From the NCBI GenBank assembly GCA_035048495.1, contig CM068551.1, forward strand, positions 14,448,248 to 14,512,247: a stretch of DNA of 64,000 bases, read 5' to 3'. Below, in pieces: positions 30,797-40,439 of this stretch; the stretch's first letter is position 1, and each line of letters starts with the position of its first letter. The position numbers and the translations under genes are program-made. The notes under the pieces are model-generated. The model saw only the letters and a program-made list of their open reading frames with translations, made no database searches and was not told where the DNA came from. This stretch comes from Euptelea pleiosperma. Its lineage: Eukaryota; Streptophyta; Magnoliopsida; Ranunculales; Eupteleaceae.

Positions 30797-32224
30797 ATGA
30801 AGGTATTCTCCTCTGTCTTCCGCTCCATCTTCCACGGAGCAGCGGTACCGAGAAGAAACGGATCTTTTTTCCCTGCCAAACCGAGAAAAAGAGGGACTGG
30901 AAATGAGCGCACCAGCAAAAGCAGTGCATCCTTCCCCTTGACCCAGCAGCAGGAACAAGTCTTAAGAGCCATCCGCCAAGGCCGCTCCGTCTTTCTCACA
31001 GGATCTGCTGGAACAGGGAAAACCATCCTACTCAAGCAAGCAATTGACCTTCTCAAGCGAATTCACCATCCTGGCCAAGTTTTCGTCACTGCCTCCACAG
31101 GTGTAGCTGCCTGCGCCCTCAACGGCCAGACTCTTCACTCCTTCGCTGGTGTAGGACTCGCCATTGATAACAAAGAGACCTTGCTCCATATGGCAGCGTC
31201 CAACCACTGGACTTCCTATAGATGGAACAGGGTTAAGGCCTTGATCATCGACGAGATTAGCATGATTGATGGCGACTTCTTCGACAAACTCGAGTTCATC
31301 GCCAGATCAATACGAGGTGATGAGCACAAGGATCAAATTTGGGGTGGAATTCAGCTCATTGTTGGTGGAGATTTCTTCCAGCTTCCTCCCATTAATTCAC
31401 CCATTTCTAGCAAGGAATTCGCATTCGAAGCCGATTGCTGGGATTCAAGCTTTGATCTTCAGATTGAACTTACTCAAGTCTTCCGGCAATCGAACAATCA
31501 ATTGATCGACATGCTTCAAGGAATAAGGAAAGGGTATCAGGATCTTGATCATTTGCAGCTTCTGAATAGCTGTTGCATTGGATTAATGAATTCCTCCTCT
31601 GTGACGCATCTGTTTCCGAGGAATGAGGATGTGAAGAGAGTGAATGACAAGAGATTAAGAAGCTTGGGTGGGGAAATTATCAAATACATTGCGGTGGATA
31701 GTGGAGAGGAGCCTTGGAAAAGTGATCTCAAACAGGGGATTGCACCTAAGGAATTGAAGCTTTGTTTGGGTGCAAGGGTGATGCTAATCAAGAACCTCAA
31801 TCAGCGGCGTGGACTGGTGAATGGTGCTACTGGGACAATCATGGGTTTTGTTAAGAGGAAGATTTTGATCAAGGACATATGTTGCAGTGGTCTGTTGCCA
31901 AAGGTTCAATTCGACTCTGGTATAGTGAAGGTGATTAAACCGGAAACATGGGATGTGCTATTGGGCGAAACGGTACTCGCCACAAGGAAACAGCTTCCCC
32001 TCATACTAGCATGGGCTCTCAGTATTCACAAGTGCCAAGGCATGACTCTGGACAGCATTCATACTGATCTCTCAAGAGCCTTTAGTTTCGGTATGGTCTA
32101 TGTGGCTCTTTCCCGAGTTAGAAGTTTGGATGGCCTTTATTTATCTGGTTTCAATCCGTCGAAGATCACGGCACACCCGAAGGTTTTGCAATTCCACCAG
32201 AAACTTCACGAAAACGGAATCTGA
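30797..32224 (+). CDS. PIF1-like ATP-dependent DNA helicase
   Basis: 475 residues without an intron. PIF1 helicases are 5'-to-3' superfamily 1B enzymes that unwind DNA and resolve G-quadruplexes or replication barriers in nucleus and organelles. Motifs appear in order: FPLTQQQEQVL near 47-56, Walker A GSAGTGKT at 69-76, TASTGVAA at 98-105, Walker B IIDEISMIDG at 150-159, GGDFFQLPP at 190-198, ELTQVFRQ at 224-231, SIHKCQGMTLDSI at 409-421 and VYVALSRVRSLDGL at 434-447. All catalytic residues are kept. The first 40 residues are basic and serine/arginine-rich (MKVFSSVFRSIF), compatible with a mitochondrial or plastid targeting peptide; this is inference. It is a compact single-domain form, unlike Helitron helicases, and no Rep domain is near. 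A partial duplicate lies at 35281. Confidence 0.93.
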   Translation: MKVFSSVFRSIFHGAAVPRRNGSFFPAKPRKRGTGNERTSKSSASFPLTQQQEQVLRAIRQGRSVFLTGSAGTGKTILLKQAIDLLKRIHHPGQVFVTASTGVAACALNGQTLHSFAGVGLAIDNKETLLHMAASNHWTSYRWNRVKALIIDEISMIDGDFFDKLEFIARSIRGDEHKDQIWGGIQLIVGGDFFQLPPINSPISSKEFAFEADCWDSSFDLQIELTQVFRQSNNQLIDMLQGIRKGYQDLDHLQLLNSCCIGLMNSSSVTHLFPRNEDVKRVNDKRLRSLGGEIIKYIAVDSGEEPWKSDLKQGIAPKELKLCLGARVMLIKNLNQRRGLVNGATGTIMGFVKRKILIKDICCSGLLPKVQFDSGIVKVIKPETWDVLLGETVLATRKQLPLILAWALSIHKCQGMTLDSIHTDLSRAFSFGMVYVALSRVRSLDGLYLSGFNPSKITAHPKVLQFHQKLHENGI

Positions 32225-33480
32225 TCATCATTTGAGGTTCATTTTATTCGCTAACCACAATTATCTCTGTCTTGCGTAAGTGAAAATTTCTGCTCATACC
32301 TCATGACAAATTGAATCTTCAATGTCTCATTTATGAATGTACAAAGAGAGAGAGAGAGGATATGTTGTATATAGTGTTTAAATTTGTATATATTAAACAC
32401 CCTGACGTTGGCTTTGGCACACCACACCTGTTTATAGTGCAGTAGATTTTAATGCATTGTATGTCCCATAATACGTCCCATTCTTTTACCTTTCTCACGA
32501 AGTTGATGACTATTTGTAGCTATTACCTTGACATCAAAGAAGAGTTATGAATGTCATAATTCTGATCCTCTTTTCTTTACTTGTTAGTTGTGTTGTCTTT
32601 TACATTGGATTTGTCTCACCATTATCTTGGCATCGGATATGGGAGAAAGTGGAATTTATTGGCAAACATATTGTAAACATGCCTCTGGGAATATTCAAGC
32701 TTAGATCATTTATCTCATATTGTCATCTAGTTAGTCTATCCTCAATTGATATCTGCTATAATTTTTCATTTTTTTTACTCCTTACATCAATTAGCATTGG
32801 ATCGATTGATATGTATTGAGTGTGTATTGAAAACAGTTCACCACTTGATCCCCCAACTATTATTAGCTCAGCAAATAATTTGCTATAGGAAATACTCAAG
32901 ACGACGTTGAATTTTCATATCCAATGGAAAACAGTCTTGTTATTTTGTCTTGGTCAACTTGGTTATTGCGAATCAATAGTGATGACAACAATTCAAGATT
33001 ACGAATAAATCTGATCAAATTATCAATCTGTCAAGTATGGTTGCCAATAGGAGTCTAGATGACTTTTGAACTTGCATAATGTACTCAGCCCTATAGTTGG
33101 GCTCTCAATACTGTCACCTAAGACCGATGTCTTGTAGGGATGAACTTTCACCTTCAACAGATTCTCCATTGGTCTTTGCATGTGACAGTGATTCTTGAGG
33201 TGCATGTGGACATTGATGAAGTGGTGAGATGTGCTTGGACAATATCTTCATTTTTCAACAGTTTATACTTATGTGGATAGAGTAAGTATCTTTATTCCTT
33301 TACTTCTCGAATGAGTTTAGATATCCAACGAGTTTATGCTTGTGAGATTGGAGTCCTTTTTTTTATATCCAACCAGTTTATACTCGTGAGGATGGAGTTT
33401 CTTTTTAGTCTTTGTCTTTTTTTTGCTGTACTATTAGTTTATGTTTGTAAAATGGTGAGTATTTCGAATACAGTAAAAAG
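32225..33480. other. 3' flank of the helicase gene
   Basis: Non-coding. Contains a short GA repeat at 32344-32358. The part from about 32880 to 33270 recurs in diverged form at 35757-36118, behind the truncated helicase duplicate. A piece near 33430-33500 (TTAGTTTATGTTTGTAAAAT) recurs near 42225. Confidence 0.6.
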
Positions 33481-33834
33481 ATAAAGGATTTTATTCTAAA
33501 ATTAAAAGCACTGATCCAAGAGTCAAAGAAAATGGTACCTGAAACCTACTGTAAAGTAGATGTATACATTCTGAAAATTTGCAATGAAGAAAGAAAGAAA
33601 TCTTTTATGCCAACTGAGGCATGCCTTGGACGCGCTGTCCTCAAGGTAGAATTTGCCCCCTACTTGGTGGTTCTTCCTTTGGTATTTACATGACTCACAG
33701 CGTCTACTCCTAGGATTCAACAGTTACTAACTGCTATAGGCTAGGCTATAGGCAACACTCCATATCACGGTTTCTGAAGTCCTCGCAGTATTAAAAATCC
33801 TCAAGTCAAAAACTCAAATCAAGTATGGGAATGA

Positions 33835-33912
33835 GAACAGAGAACAGAGAACAGTGAGCAGAGAGCAGAGAGCAGAGAGCGGAGAGCAGAGAGCAGAGAG
33901 AGAGAGTGAGAG
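33835..33912. repeat. GA-rich microsatellite/minisatellite
   Basis: Repeats of AGAGAACAG, then AGAGAGCAG (about 7-9 bp units), then a pure GA run. Minus-strand frames through it (CSLLSAL) are artefacts. Confidence 0.9.
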
Positions 33913-34319
33913 GAGATAACTTCTTGATGTTGGTTTTCTGTGTTTTGGAACAGAGGAACCAATCTATATTTATGTACACAGAATTGGTGCATTTAAAAGA
34001 TGTCATTAACAGTCACAACTGGTTAAAAGTATGCAGAAAGTTATAGTGTTTCTGACACAATTGTTTGAAAAGACAAAAGTTCAAAAAATGCAACCAATGA
34101 TTCTCTACTAACAGTATGCATTTTGAAAAAATAGTTAGAAATTTAACAAAAACTAGTTAAAACGTTGAGGGGAAATTAATCAATAGATTTTTGAATTAAA
34201 AGATAGGATATAGGTTGACCTTAACCCACTATACACCTACACACATGCCCACAACCCCACCCAGCACAGCGTAGCACGGCATTGCTCTTGTGTGTGTGAG
34301 ATTTTGGGGATGTAGAGCT

Positions 34320-35210
34320 GTCGCATTTGGAGGCAAAACTTGGATTCTATTATTATATTTTCATCTATACTATCTATATTAGATTTAATCACTAAAAATC
34401 TGTAAGAACTACTATTTTGTGTATATTCTATGAACTCACAATCAATAATTTTAGGTCTTAGTTTTGTTCTTTTAGGACTAGGTAATGCTACTTTAACTAA
34501 ACAACCTCCCTAATTTTAGAAATTTGTATGAAAGTTATCTTTTTTTCATAATTCATGAGGAGTATTATCTGATTTCTTCTAAGGTATTTTGTGTAGTATA
34601 TAGCATAGTCGCAAAGTCGGGATTCGGCAATAAATCAGCAAGGGTTCCAGTTGGGAAAACTCGGATAAATTCGATAAAAATCGAAAAAAATTGTCAAAAT
34701 TAAAAAAATATATATCATGGCATCTTTCAAGTTAGAAATGTTGTTTTTAACAAAACACATTTATATGATGAAAAGCACATCTATAATTCCATAATAATAA
34801 GTCGTGACTCATAAGCATGATTCATCATTCATAATCAAAATTCAAAAAATCGACAAAATAGAAATCAAAAGAGGAAAAAATGGGTCTTAGCCAATTAATC
34901 GGCGATTGATTCGTGAATTCAAAAAATCATAGATTTTTGACGATTTTTTGAAAATATCGCAGATTTTTGTGACTATGGTACATAGCATGCAGAGAGGAGA
35001 GCTTTCCCCTACAAGTTCATAGGTAAGCCTGATGTAATTAACAAAGCATTACTCCTATCCTGAAGTGTTCTATTCTTCCTCTTCGCTACATCAATCTGCT
35101 GTGGCGAGTAAGGTGCTGTTGTATGGTATATTATTCCATTATTTTCACAAAATTCTGATAACGGGTTAGAGTCATGCTCTCCCTCTTTTTGTCAGATCTA
35201 AATATTTTAA
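34320..35210 (-). pseudogene. Ty1/copia integrase remnant, split by a foldback element
   Basis: On the minus strand from about 35210: KIFRSD, then ENNGIIYHTTAPYSPQQ, AKRKNRTLQDRSNALLITSG and GKALLSACY at 34985. After the insertion at 34607-34981 it resumes with ILHKIP, TPHELW and later SSSYRFLVIKSN and IIIESK. These are the integrase C-terminal core and the region between integrase and RT of copia elements. Stops and frameshifts are frequent. The remnant sits between the helicase gene and its partial duplicate. Confidence 0.82.
34607..34981. mobile_element. Foldback element inserted in the copia remnant
   Basis: About 375 bp of low-complexity text (TCGATAAAAATCG, AATCGACAAAATAG) with ends AGTCGCAAAG and TTTTTGTGACTATGG. 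ATAGCAT stands on both sides (34600-34606 and 34982-34988). Removing the element plus one copy of ATAGCAT restores the copia reading ACYILHKIP, so the boundaries are well supported. The superfamily is unclear (7-bp or slightly longer duplication). Confidence 0.75.
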
Positions 35211-35280
35211 TTTTTTTACCCAGTTTTGAATATTCTAAGCAAGTATACAGTACAATCATCTTCCTGCAATCATACTCTCA

Positions 35281-35757
35281 GATGAATGCTTCAAGGAATA
35301 AGGAGAGGTTGTCGGGATCTTGATCGGTTGCAGCTTCTGAATACCTCTTTCCGAGGAAAGAGGACGTGAAGAAAATGAAAGACAAGAGACTAAGAAGCTT
35401 GGGCGGAGAAATAATCAAATTTAGAGCGCTGGATAGTGGAGAGGAGCTTTGGAAGAGCCAGCTCAAACAGGGGATTGCACCTGAGGAGTTGGAGCTTTGT
35501 TTGGGTGCAAGGGTGATGCTGATCAATCTGTAGCGTAGACTGGTGAATGGTGCTACTGGGAAGTCATGGTTTTTGTCAAGCTGAAGAAGATTTTGATAAG
35601 GGACATATGTTGCAGTGGCCTGTTGCCAAAGGTCCAATTCGCCTCAGGCATGGTGATGGTGATTAAACCGGAAACATGGGATGTGAATCATGTGATAGAG
35701 AGCACAACAGCATTCGCCACATGTAGACGGCTTCGCTACATCAAATATGATTTGCCA
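35281..35757 (+). pseudogene. Partial PIF1-like helicase pseudogene
   Basis: Matches the helicase gene from about residue 239 to 388: the ASRNKE stretch, FPRKEDVKKMKDKRLRSLGG, LCLGARVMLI, LVNGATG and KPETWDV. It lacks the N-terminal half with Walker A and B. There is an internal deletion (about 35337-35345), a stop after about a dozen codons and a frameshift near 35562. After KPETWDV similarity is lost and the C-terminal motifs are missing. It is non-functional. Confidence 0.9.
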
Positions 35758-36110
35758 TAGGAAATACCCGAGATGATGTGGAATCATCACATCCATGCAT
35801 TGTCCCTTGATCGTCGGAAAGCAGTTATGAATTGTAAGACCATAGGTTGTCTTGATCAATGGTGGTTATTGCTAATCAACGGGGATTGACGACAATTCAA
35901 AGTTAAAAATAAATCTGATCAAATCATCAATATGTCAAGTATGGTTGCCAATAGGAGTCTAGATGGATTTTGTCCCTGTAGTTGGGCTCTCAATACTGTC
36001 ACCTAAGACCATACTCCATTGATCTTCAAACGTGACAGTGATTATAGCTGTGCATGTGAAGATCGACAAATTGGAGAGTTATGCTTGGACTATATTTTCA
36101 TTTTTCAATA
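35758..36110. repeat. Duplicate of helicase 3' flank
   Basis: Parallels 32880-33270, with shared text GGTTGCCAATAGGAGTCTAG and CTCTCAATACTGTCACCTAA. Together with the pseudogene before it, this shows a tandem segmental duplication that later lost internal pieces. Confidence 0.82.
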
Positions 36111-36118
36111 GTTTATGC

Positions 36119-36438
36119 CATGGTTTAAAATAACGCCGTTTTAATGAAAATAAAGGCTGTTAAAAGGGTAACGCCCAAAGCCCGTTACGTTATAAAGCCT
36201 GTTATGTTATGAACCGTTTTGACGCTTAGAAAAAATGTGAAAAAGGCCGTTATTTTCTGTTTTTTCGTTTTTGAAAATTTGAAATTAAAATTTTGAATTT
36301 TGAATTTGATCACCATACTTTATGTTTTTTCCGTTTTTGCCCCTGTCCATTACAATTCGTTTTAACGGCTGTTATAACGGAAAAAATGGTAATGCCTCCA
36401 GTCCGTTATACCATTATAACGTCCTCTTTTAAACCTTG
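36119..36438. mobile_element. Family A MITE with perfect 8-bp duplication
   Basis: Starts CATGGTTTAAAATAACG and ends CTTTTAAACCTTG, flanked by GTTTATGC (36111-36118 and 36439-36446). The length is 320 bp. It is inserted in the duplicated helicase flank. Confidence 0.92.
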
Positions 36439-36606
36439 GTTTATGCTTCGAACAATTTAAATTGGTGATAATGTAGTATATTTCGTGACGATGTAGTATA
36501 TTTCTCATCCCGCTTCAATGATAAGAAACCATCTACATGATTATCCAATGCAAAGGAGTAAACAAGCTTTGCATTTCTAGTAATCCTTCTATTTTTAGAT
36601 GTAAAC

Positions 36607-36998
36607 CATGGTTTTAAAAACGGCCGTTTAAACGGTAACGCCCCAAGCCCGTTTCCGTTAAAACTGTTTAAATACGTTTTATCAGTTTTGAAAAAAACGG
36701 CCGTTTTTTTTGTTTTAACGGCCGTTAAAATCGTTTAAACAGCAGTTTAATTCTGAAAAAATTTGTGAAAAAATGGCCGTTAAATCCATTTAAGTCCGTT
36801 AAAATCCGTTAAATTCCATTTTTTTTTTATTTTCAAATTTCAAAATTTGAATTTCAGCGCCATTTTTTTCCGTTAAAACCCGTTAAAATCCGTTAAATTC
36901 TATTTTTGCCCCTGGCCGTTCCAATCCGTTTTAATGGCCGTTTAAACGGTAACGCCCCCAGTCCGTTTAACCGTTAAAACGGCCTCCTTTAAACCTTG
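36607..36998. mobile_element. Family A MITE, GTTTAAAC subtype
   Basis: Starts CATGGTTTTAAAAACGG and ends CTTTAAACCTTG, flanked by ATGTAAAC (36599-36606 and 36999-37006). The length is 392 bp. The inner blocks read CCGTTTAAACGG and CCGTTAAAATCC where other copies have CCGTTATAACGG and CGTTATTTTC; the replacement is consistent throughout the element. Confidence 0.92.
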
Positions 36999-37006
36999 AT
37001 GTAAAC

Positions 37007-37877
37007 TACTAAACTACATATGACCCAAGGCTGTTATGGCGGTCATTCACACTTGTTGAGACATTAACTTTTTGTGAAGGATCAGGATCAGGATCGGAGG
37101 ACAACCATTTTTGACAACTATTTTTGACAACCATTTTGGCGGACCCACATAGAAGATGAATCAATGGCTGATTTTTGGCGGACCCCATCAAATATGGTTT
37201 TCAAGTTACAAGGCACCTGGCACACTTTTAGAGATCAATGACCGCTGGGATGTTTGGTAAGCGCCTGATTAATGTTTTCTAGGCATTGGATCTGTACTCC
37301 AAAAGAATTCTCGAATCCTCCAATTAAAAATCAACCCATGAAAAGAATTCATATCCAATGTTTAGAAACCACCAATCAAGCTGATTTTTGGTTTGTAGGT
37401 CCACTCAGCGATGGTTCAAACATCTGTAAGTCATTGATATCTAAGAGTGTTCCAATTGGCATTTTGAGGTGCGACCCGGATGCTTGGATAAAAAACGACA
37501 AGATCAAAATTTTTCTGGACTTTACTAGAAATGCATGCATGCTAGCAACACCCGCTTTAGTAGACATTGAAACGCTATCTTTTTAGCCACGTGGAGAGGT
37601 TAGCAGGTGGTGAGGTGAGACAAGTGGACAATTTGGACAGGCCACCTAAGCTGCCACATTGCCAAAATTGAAAAGGTTGCAATGTATCAAGTTGTGGCTC
37701 AAACTTTTGGTTTGAGCTACACCAATTTATGGGCCGGGACAATTTGGACACTCATGAGTGAATTGGGTGTGAAGAGTTATGGGTGGATTTTAGGTGGGTT
37801 TTCTGAACAAATGGGTTTACTGAGTGAAAATATGGGTGCCAATATCCCGGCCCTTTTTGCATCTGGCCCACTGATAG
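37007..37877. other. Non-coding with a family B module
   Basis: A foldback module lies at about 37215-37480 (CACCTGGCACACTTTTAGAG...AATCAAGCTGATTTTTGG). 37580-37850 contains repeated text such as GGGACAATTTGGACA with no recognised origin. Confidence 0.45.
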
Positions 37878-38030
37878 GTGATCTCAAGCCATTCGATATT
37901 AGTACTTTTAAGGCATGATTCTAGCCGTTGGATTGGTGTATATACATACCAAAAGTTATCATAATTGGTAATCTCTAGCCATTCGATTTTAGTACTTTTA
38001 AGGCATGATTCTACCGTTGGATTCATCTAT
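37878..38030. repeat. Direct repeat, about 89-bp period, two units
   Basis: The text AGCCATTCGATWTTAGTACT and TTTTAAGGCATGATTCTA appears at about 37886 and again at about 37975. The units are interrupted by a short unique stretch. Confidence 0.75.
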
Positions 38031-38047
38031 TTTTTTTTCCAGCTACA

Positions 38048-38066
38048 GCTTGTTACATCGCGACCC
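38048..38066. mobile_element. Right terminus of a Mutator-like MITE
   Basis: TTGTTACATCGCGACCC is the inverse of GGGTCGTGATGTAACAA, the left terminus of the element at 19778, with one change. The left terminus of this copy was not found. It lies about 90 bp upstream of the PPR start codon. Confidence 0.55.
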
Positions 38067-38120
38067 AAAGTGAAAACCCAGCATGCGAGCAAATCTGCTG
38101 TGCCTTCTTCTGGAGTGAGC

Positions 38121-38131
38121 TTTAAATAGCT
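38121..38131 (+). promoter_or_regulatory. Possible TATA-like element of the PPR gene
   Basis: TTTAAATAGCT lies about 35 bp before the start codon at 38157, with GGAGAGGAGAACGAGAGG between. The distance is short for a plant 5' leader, so the true start of transcription may be further upstream, or translation may begin at a later methionine. Confidence 0.3.
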
Positions 38132-38156
38132 GAAGGAGAGGAGAACGAGAGGAGAG

Positions 38157-40439
38157 ATGCATTCTTCTTCTTTTTCTTCAAAGATGAAGCAAATGGTGTT
38201 CTTGAGTACTGTTGCCGCTTCTGCTGCTCAGCGAAACGGTACTACTACTCTCTCTCCCCTCTCTTCTCTTTCATTATCTACGCTTGTGTCTCATTCCAAA
38301 CCTACAAAAGAGGACCTGATTCCTTCTTATATTACCAATCCAAACCAGTTCGAGGATTTCATAAAACGTCGGTGTAAATCTGGTTTGATTGGGTTAGATG
38401 ATGCATTGGGTTTCTTCAATCGGATGGTTCAGATGAAACCCATCCCCTCGATTTCCGCTTTTAATAGTCTGTTAGGGGCCATTTCCAAGATGAAACAGTA
38501 TTCTACCGTGTTTTCTCTTTTCAAAGGGATGGATTCATCAGGAATCCAGCCCAATGTCTACACCCTAAACATCTTAATCAATTGTTTCTGCCAATTGAAT
38601 CGGGTGGATTTAGGCTTCTCTGTCTTGGGGAACATCATCAAACATGGTTACGAACCAGATGTTGTAACGTTGAATACTCTGATTAACGGGCTCTGTATGG
38701 AGGATAACGTAGCAGAGGTGACGGCGTTGTTAAACAAAATAGTGGAGAATGGGTACCCATGTAATGAAGTCACTTATGGAACAATTATCAAAGGGCTATG
38801 TAGAACTGGGAAAGCTATTACGGCTCTTGGATTGCTAAGGGAGTTGGGGGAGAATGGGAGGTATAAACCTAACTTAATCATGTATAACACGATCATTGAC
38901 ACTTTGTGCAAGGACAGACGGATAGATGAAGCCCTTGACCTTTTCTCAGAGATGATCAGTAAAAGCATTACACCAAATGTCATCACTTACAACTCTTTAA
39001 TTCGTGCCCTATGCAACATAAGGCGGTGGAAAGAAGCTGCAAGCTTTTTCGACGAAATGGTGGATCGTGGAATCTCACCAACTGTAATAACCTTCAACAT
39101 TCTCGTGGATGTTCTTTGCAAGGAAGGGAGGACCACAGAAGCACAAGCCTTATTCGAAGTAATGATTCAAAGAGGTGAAATGCCTGATGCTGTCACTTGT
39201 AACTCTTTGATTCATGGCCTATGCAGTTCAGGGCAACAGAAAGAAGCAAGAAAGTTGTTCAATGAAATGGTGGATCATGGGATCTCACCAAATGTAATAA
39301 CCTTCAACATTCTCCTGGATGCTCTTTGCAAGGAAGGGAGGACCACAGAAGCACAAGCCTTATTAGAAGTAATGATTCAAATAGGTGAAATGCCTGATGT
39401 TGTCACCTATAACTCTTTGATTCATGGCTTATGCAGTTCAGGTCAATGGAAAGAAGCTACTTGGTTGTTCAATCAAATGTTGGATTGGGAAATCTCACCA
39501 AATGTAATAACCTTCAGCACATTGATGGATGGTCTTTGCAAAGAAGGAATGGCCGAAGAAGCAAATGAATTATTAGAATTGATGATTCAAAGAGGTGAGG
39601 AGCCTAACACAATCACATATAGTGCGTTGATGGATGGATACTGTCTGCAAGGCCAAATGGACAAGGCAGTAAAAGTCTTTGATTCCATGTTGAGTACAGG
39701 TCACGAGCCTAATATTGTTAGCTATAGCATATTGATCAACGGCTATTGCAAGGCTAAGAAGTTAGATGATGCAATGCGGATTTTCCGGGAAATATGTCAT
39801 AAAGGATGGACTCCCGACAGTATTATCTATAACACCCTTATAGATGGGCTATGTAAGGTCGGTAGTGTTGTGGCTGCAAAAGAGCTTTTCAATGAGATGC
39901 AAGCACTTGGCCAAAGTCCAAATCTCATCACGTATGGAATATTGTTGAATGGACTATGCTTGAACAATTGTTTTGCTGAGGCGAAGAAACTGTTTCACGT
40001 GATGGAAAGCAGCGAAGTGAAACCTGATATTACACTTTATAGCATCCTCATTGATGGTATGTGCAAAAATGGAAATCTGGAAGCAGCAAGGGAGCTCTTC
40101 TGTAGTCTCTTTGCCAAAGAATTGCAGCCTGACATTAAAACATATAACATAATGATGAATGGCTTCTGTAAACTAGGGATGTTAAAAGAAGCTCAATACT
40201 TGTTCACAGAAATGGAACAAAAGGGTTTTCTACTAGATGGTGCTACTTTCAATATCATGGTTCAAGGATTTCTCCAAAAGAATGAGAACTATGTGGCGAT
40301 GCAACTTCTCGGTAAAATGGTTGAGAGAGGTTTCGTACCTAATGCATCCACCACACATATGATTGTGAAATTGCTCATGGCAGATGGACCAGATCGTGAA
40401 TATATTGAAATGTTTCGTAAGTTCTTGCCAAATGGCTGA
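38157..40439 (+). CDS. P-class pentatricopeptide repeat protein, restorer-of-fertility-like
   Basis: 760 residues, no intron. PPR proteins of this class bind organellar RNA one base per repeat and direct its processing, stability or translation. After a serine-rich N-terminus likely to be an organelle (probably mitochondrial) targeting peptide, a partial repeat begins near residue 64 and about 18 complete 35-residue repeats run from about 98 to 745. Typical repeat text is TYNSLIHGLCSSGQWKEA. The lead-in DALGFFNRMVQMKPIPS and TLNILINCFC are typical of the Rf-like (RFL) clade. There is no E, DYW or SMR domain. Repeats at residues 302-371 and 372-441 are a recent DNA-level duplication of two motifs. 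The first Met is chosen as the longest frame; Met10 or Met13 are alternatives. The stop at 40437-40439 follows a normal end. No second PPR gene lies in the window. Confidence 0.94.
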   Translation: MHSSSFSSKMKQMVFLSTVAASAAQRNGTTTLSPLSSLSLSTLVSHSKPTKEDLIPSYITNPNQFEDFIKRRCKSGLIGLDDALGFFNRMVQMKPIPSISAFNSLLGAISKMKQYSTVFSLFKGMDSSGIQPNVYTLNILINCFCQLNRVDLGFSVLGNIIKHGYEPDVVTLNTLINGLCMEDNVAEVTALLNKIVENGYPCNEVTYGTIIKGLCRTGKAITALGLLRELGENGRYKPNLIMYNTIIDTLCKDRRIDEALDLFSEMISKSITPNVITYNSLIRALCNIRRWKEAASFFDEMVDRGISPTVITFNILVDVLCKEGRTTEAQALFEVMIQRGEMPDAVTCNSLIHGLCSSGQQKEARKLFNEMVDHGISPNVITFNILLDALCKEGRTTEAQALLEVMIQIGEMPDVVTYNSLIHGLCSSGQWKEATWLFNQMLDWEISPNVITFSTLMDGLCKEGMAEEANELLELMIQRGEEPNTITYSALMDGYCLQGQMDKAVKVFDSMLSTGHEPNIVSYSILINGYCKAKKLDDAMRIFREICHKGWTPDSIIYNTLIDGLCKVGSVVAAKELFNEMQALGQSPNLITYGILLNGLCLNNCFAEAKKLFHVMESSEVKPDITLYSILIDGMCKNGNLEAARELFCSLFAKELQPDIKTYNIMMNGFCKLGMLKEAQYLFTEMEQKGFLLDGATFNIMVQGFLQKNENYVAMQLLGKMVERGFVPNASTTHMIVKLLMADGPDREYIEMFRKFLPNG
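39061..39480 (+). repeat. 210-bp in-frame tandem duplication within the PPR gene
   Basis: 39061-39270 and 39271-39480 are about 90% or more identical and each encodes exactly two PPR motifs (70 residues). A third, more diverged unit follows from 39481 (TGGATTGGGAAATCTCACCA). Among the few differences are codons near the ends of motifs, where RNA-base specificity is set (for example Thr/Asn and Ala/Val changes). Confidence 0.9.

Noticed and set aside
30797..32224. Helicase as part of a Helitron
   Set aside because: No Rep domain, no terminal hairpin with CTRR in reach, and the protein has the compact form and presumed targeting peptide of cellular PIF1-like proteins.
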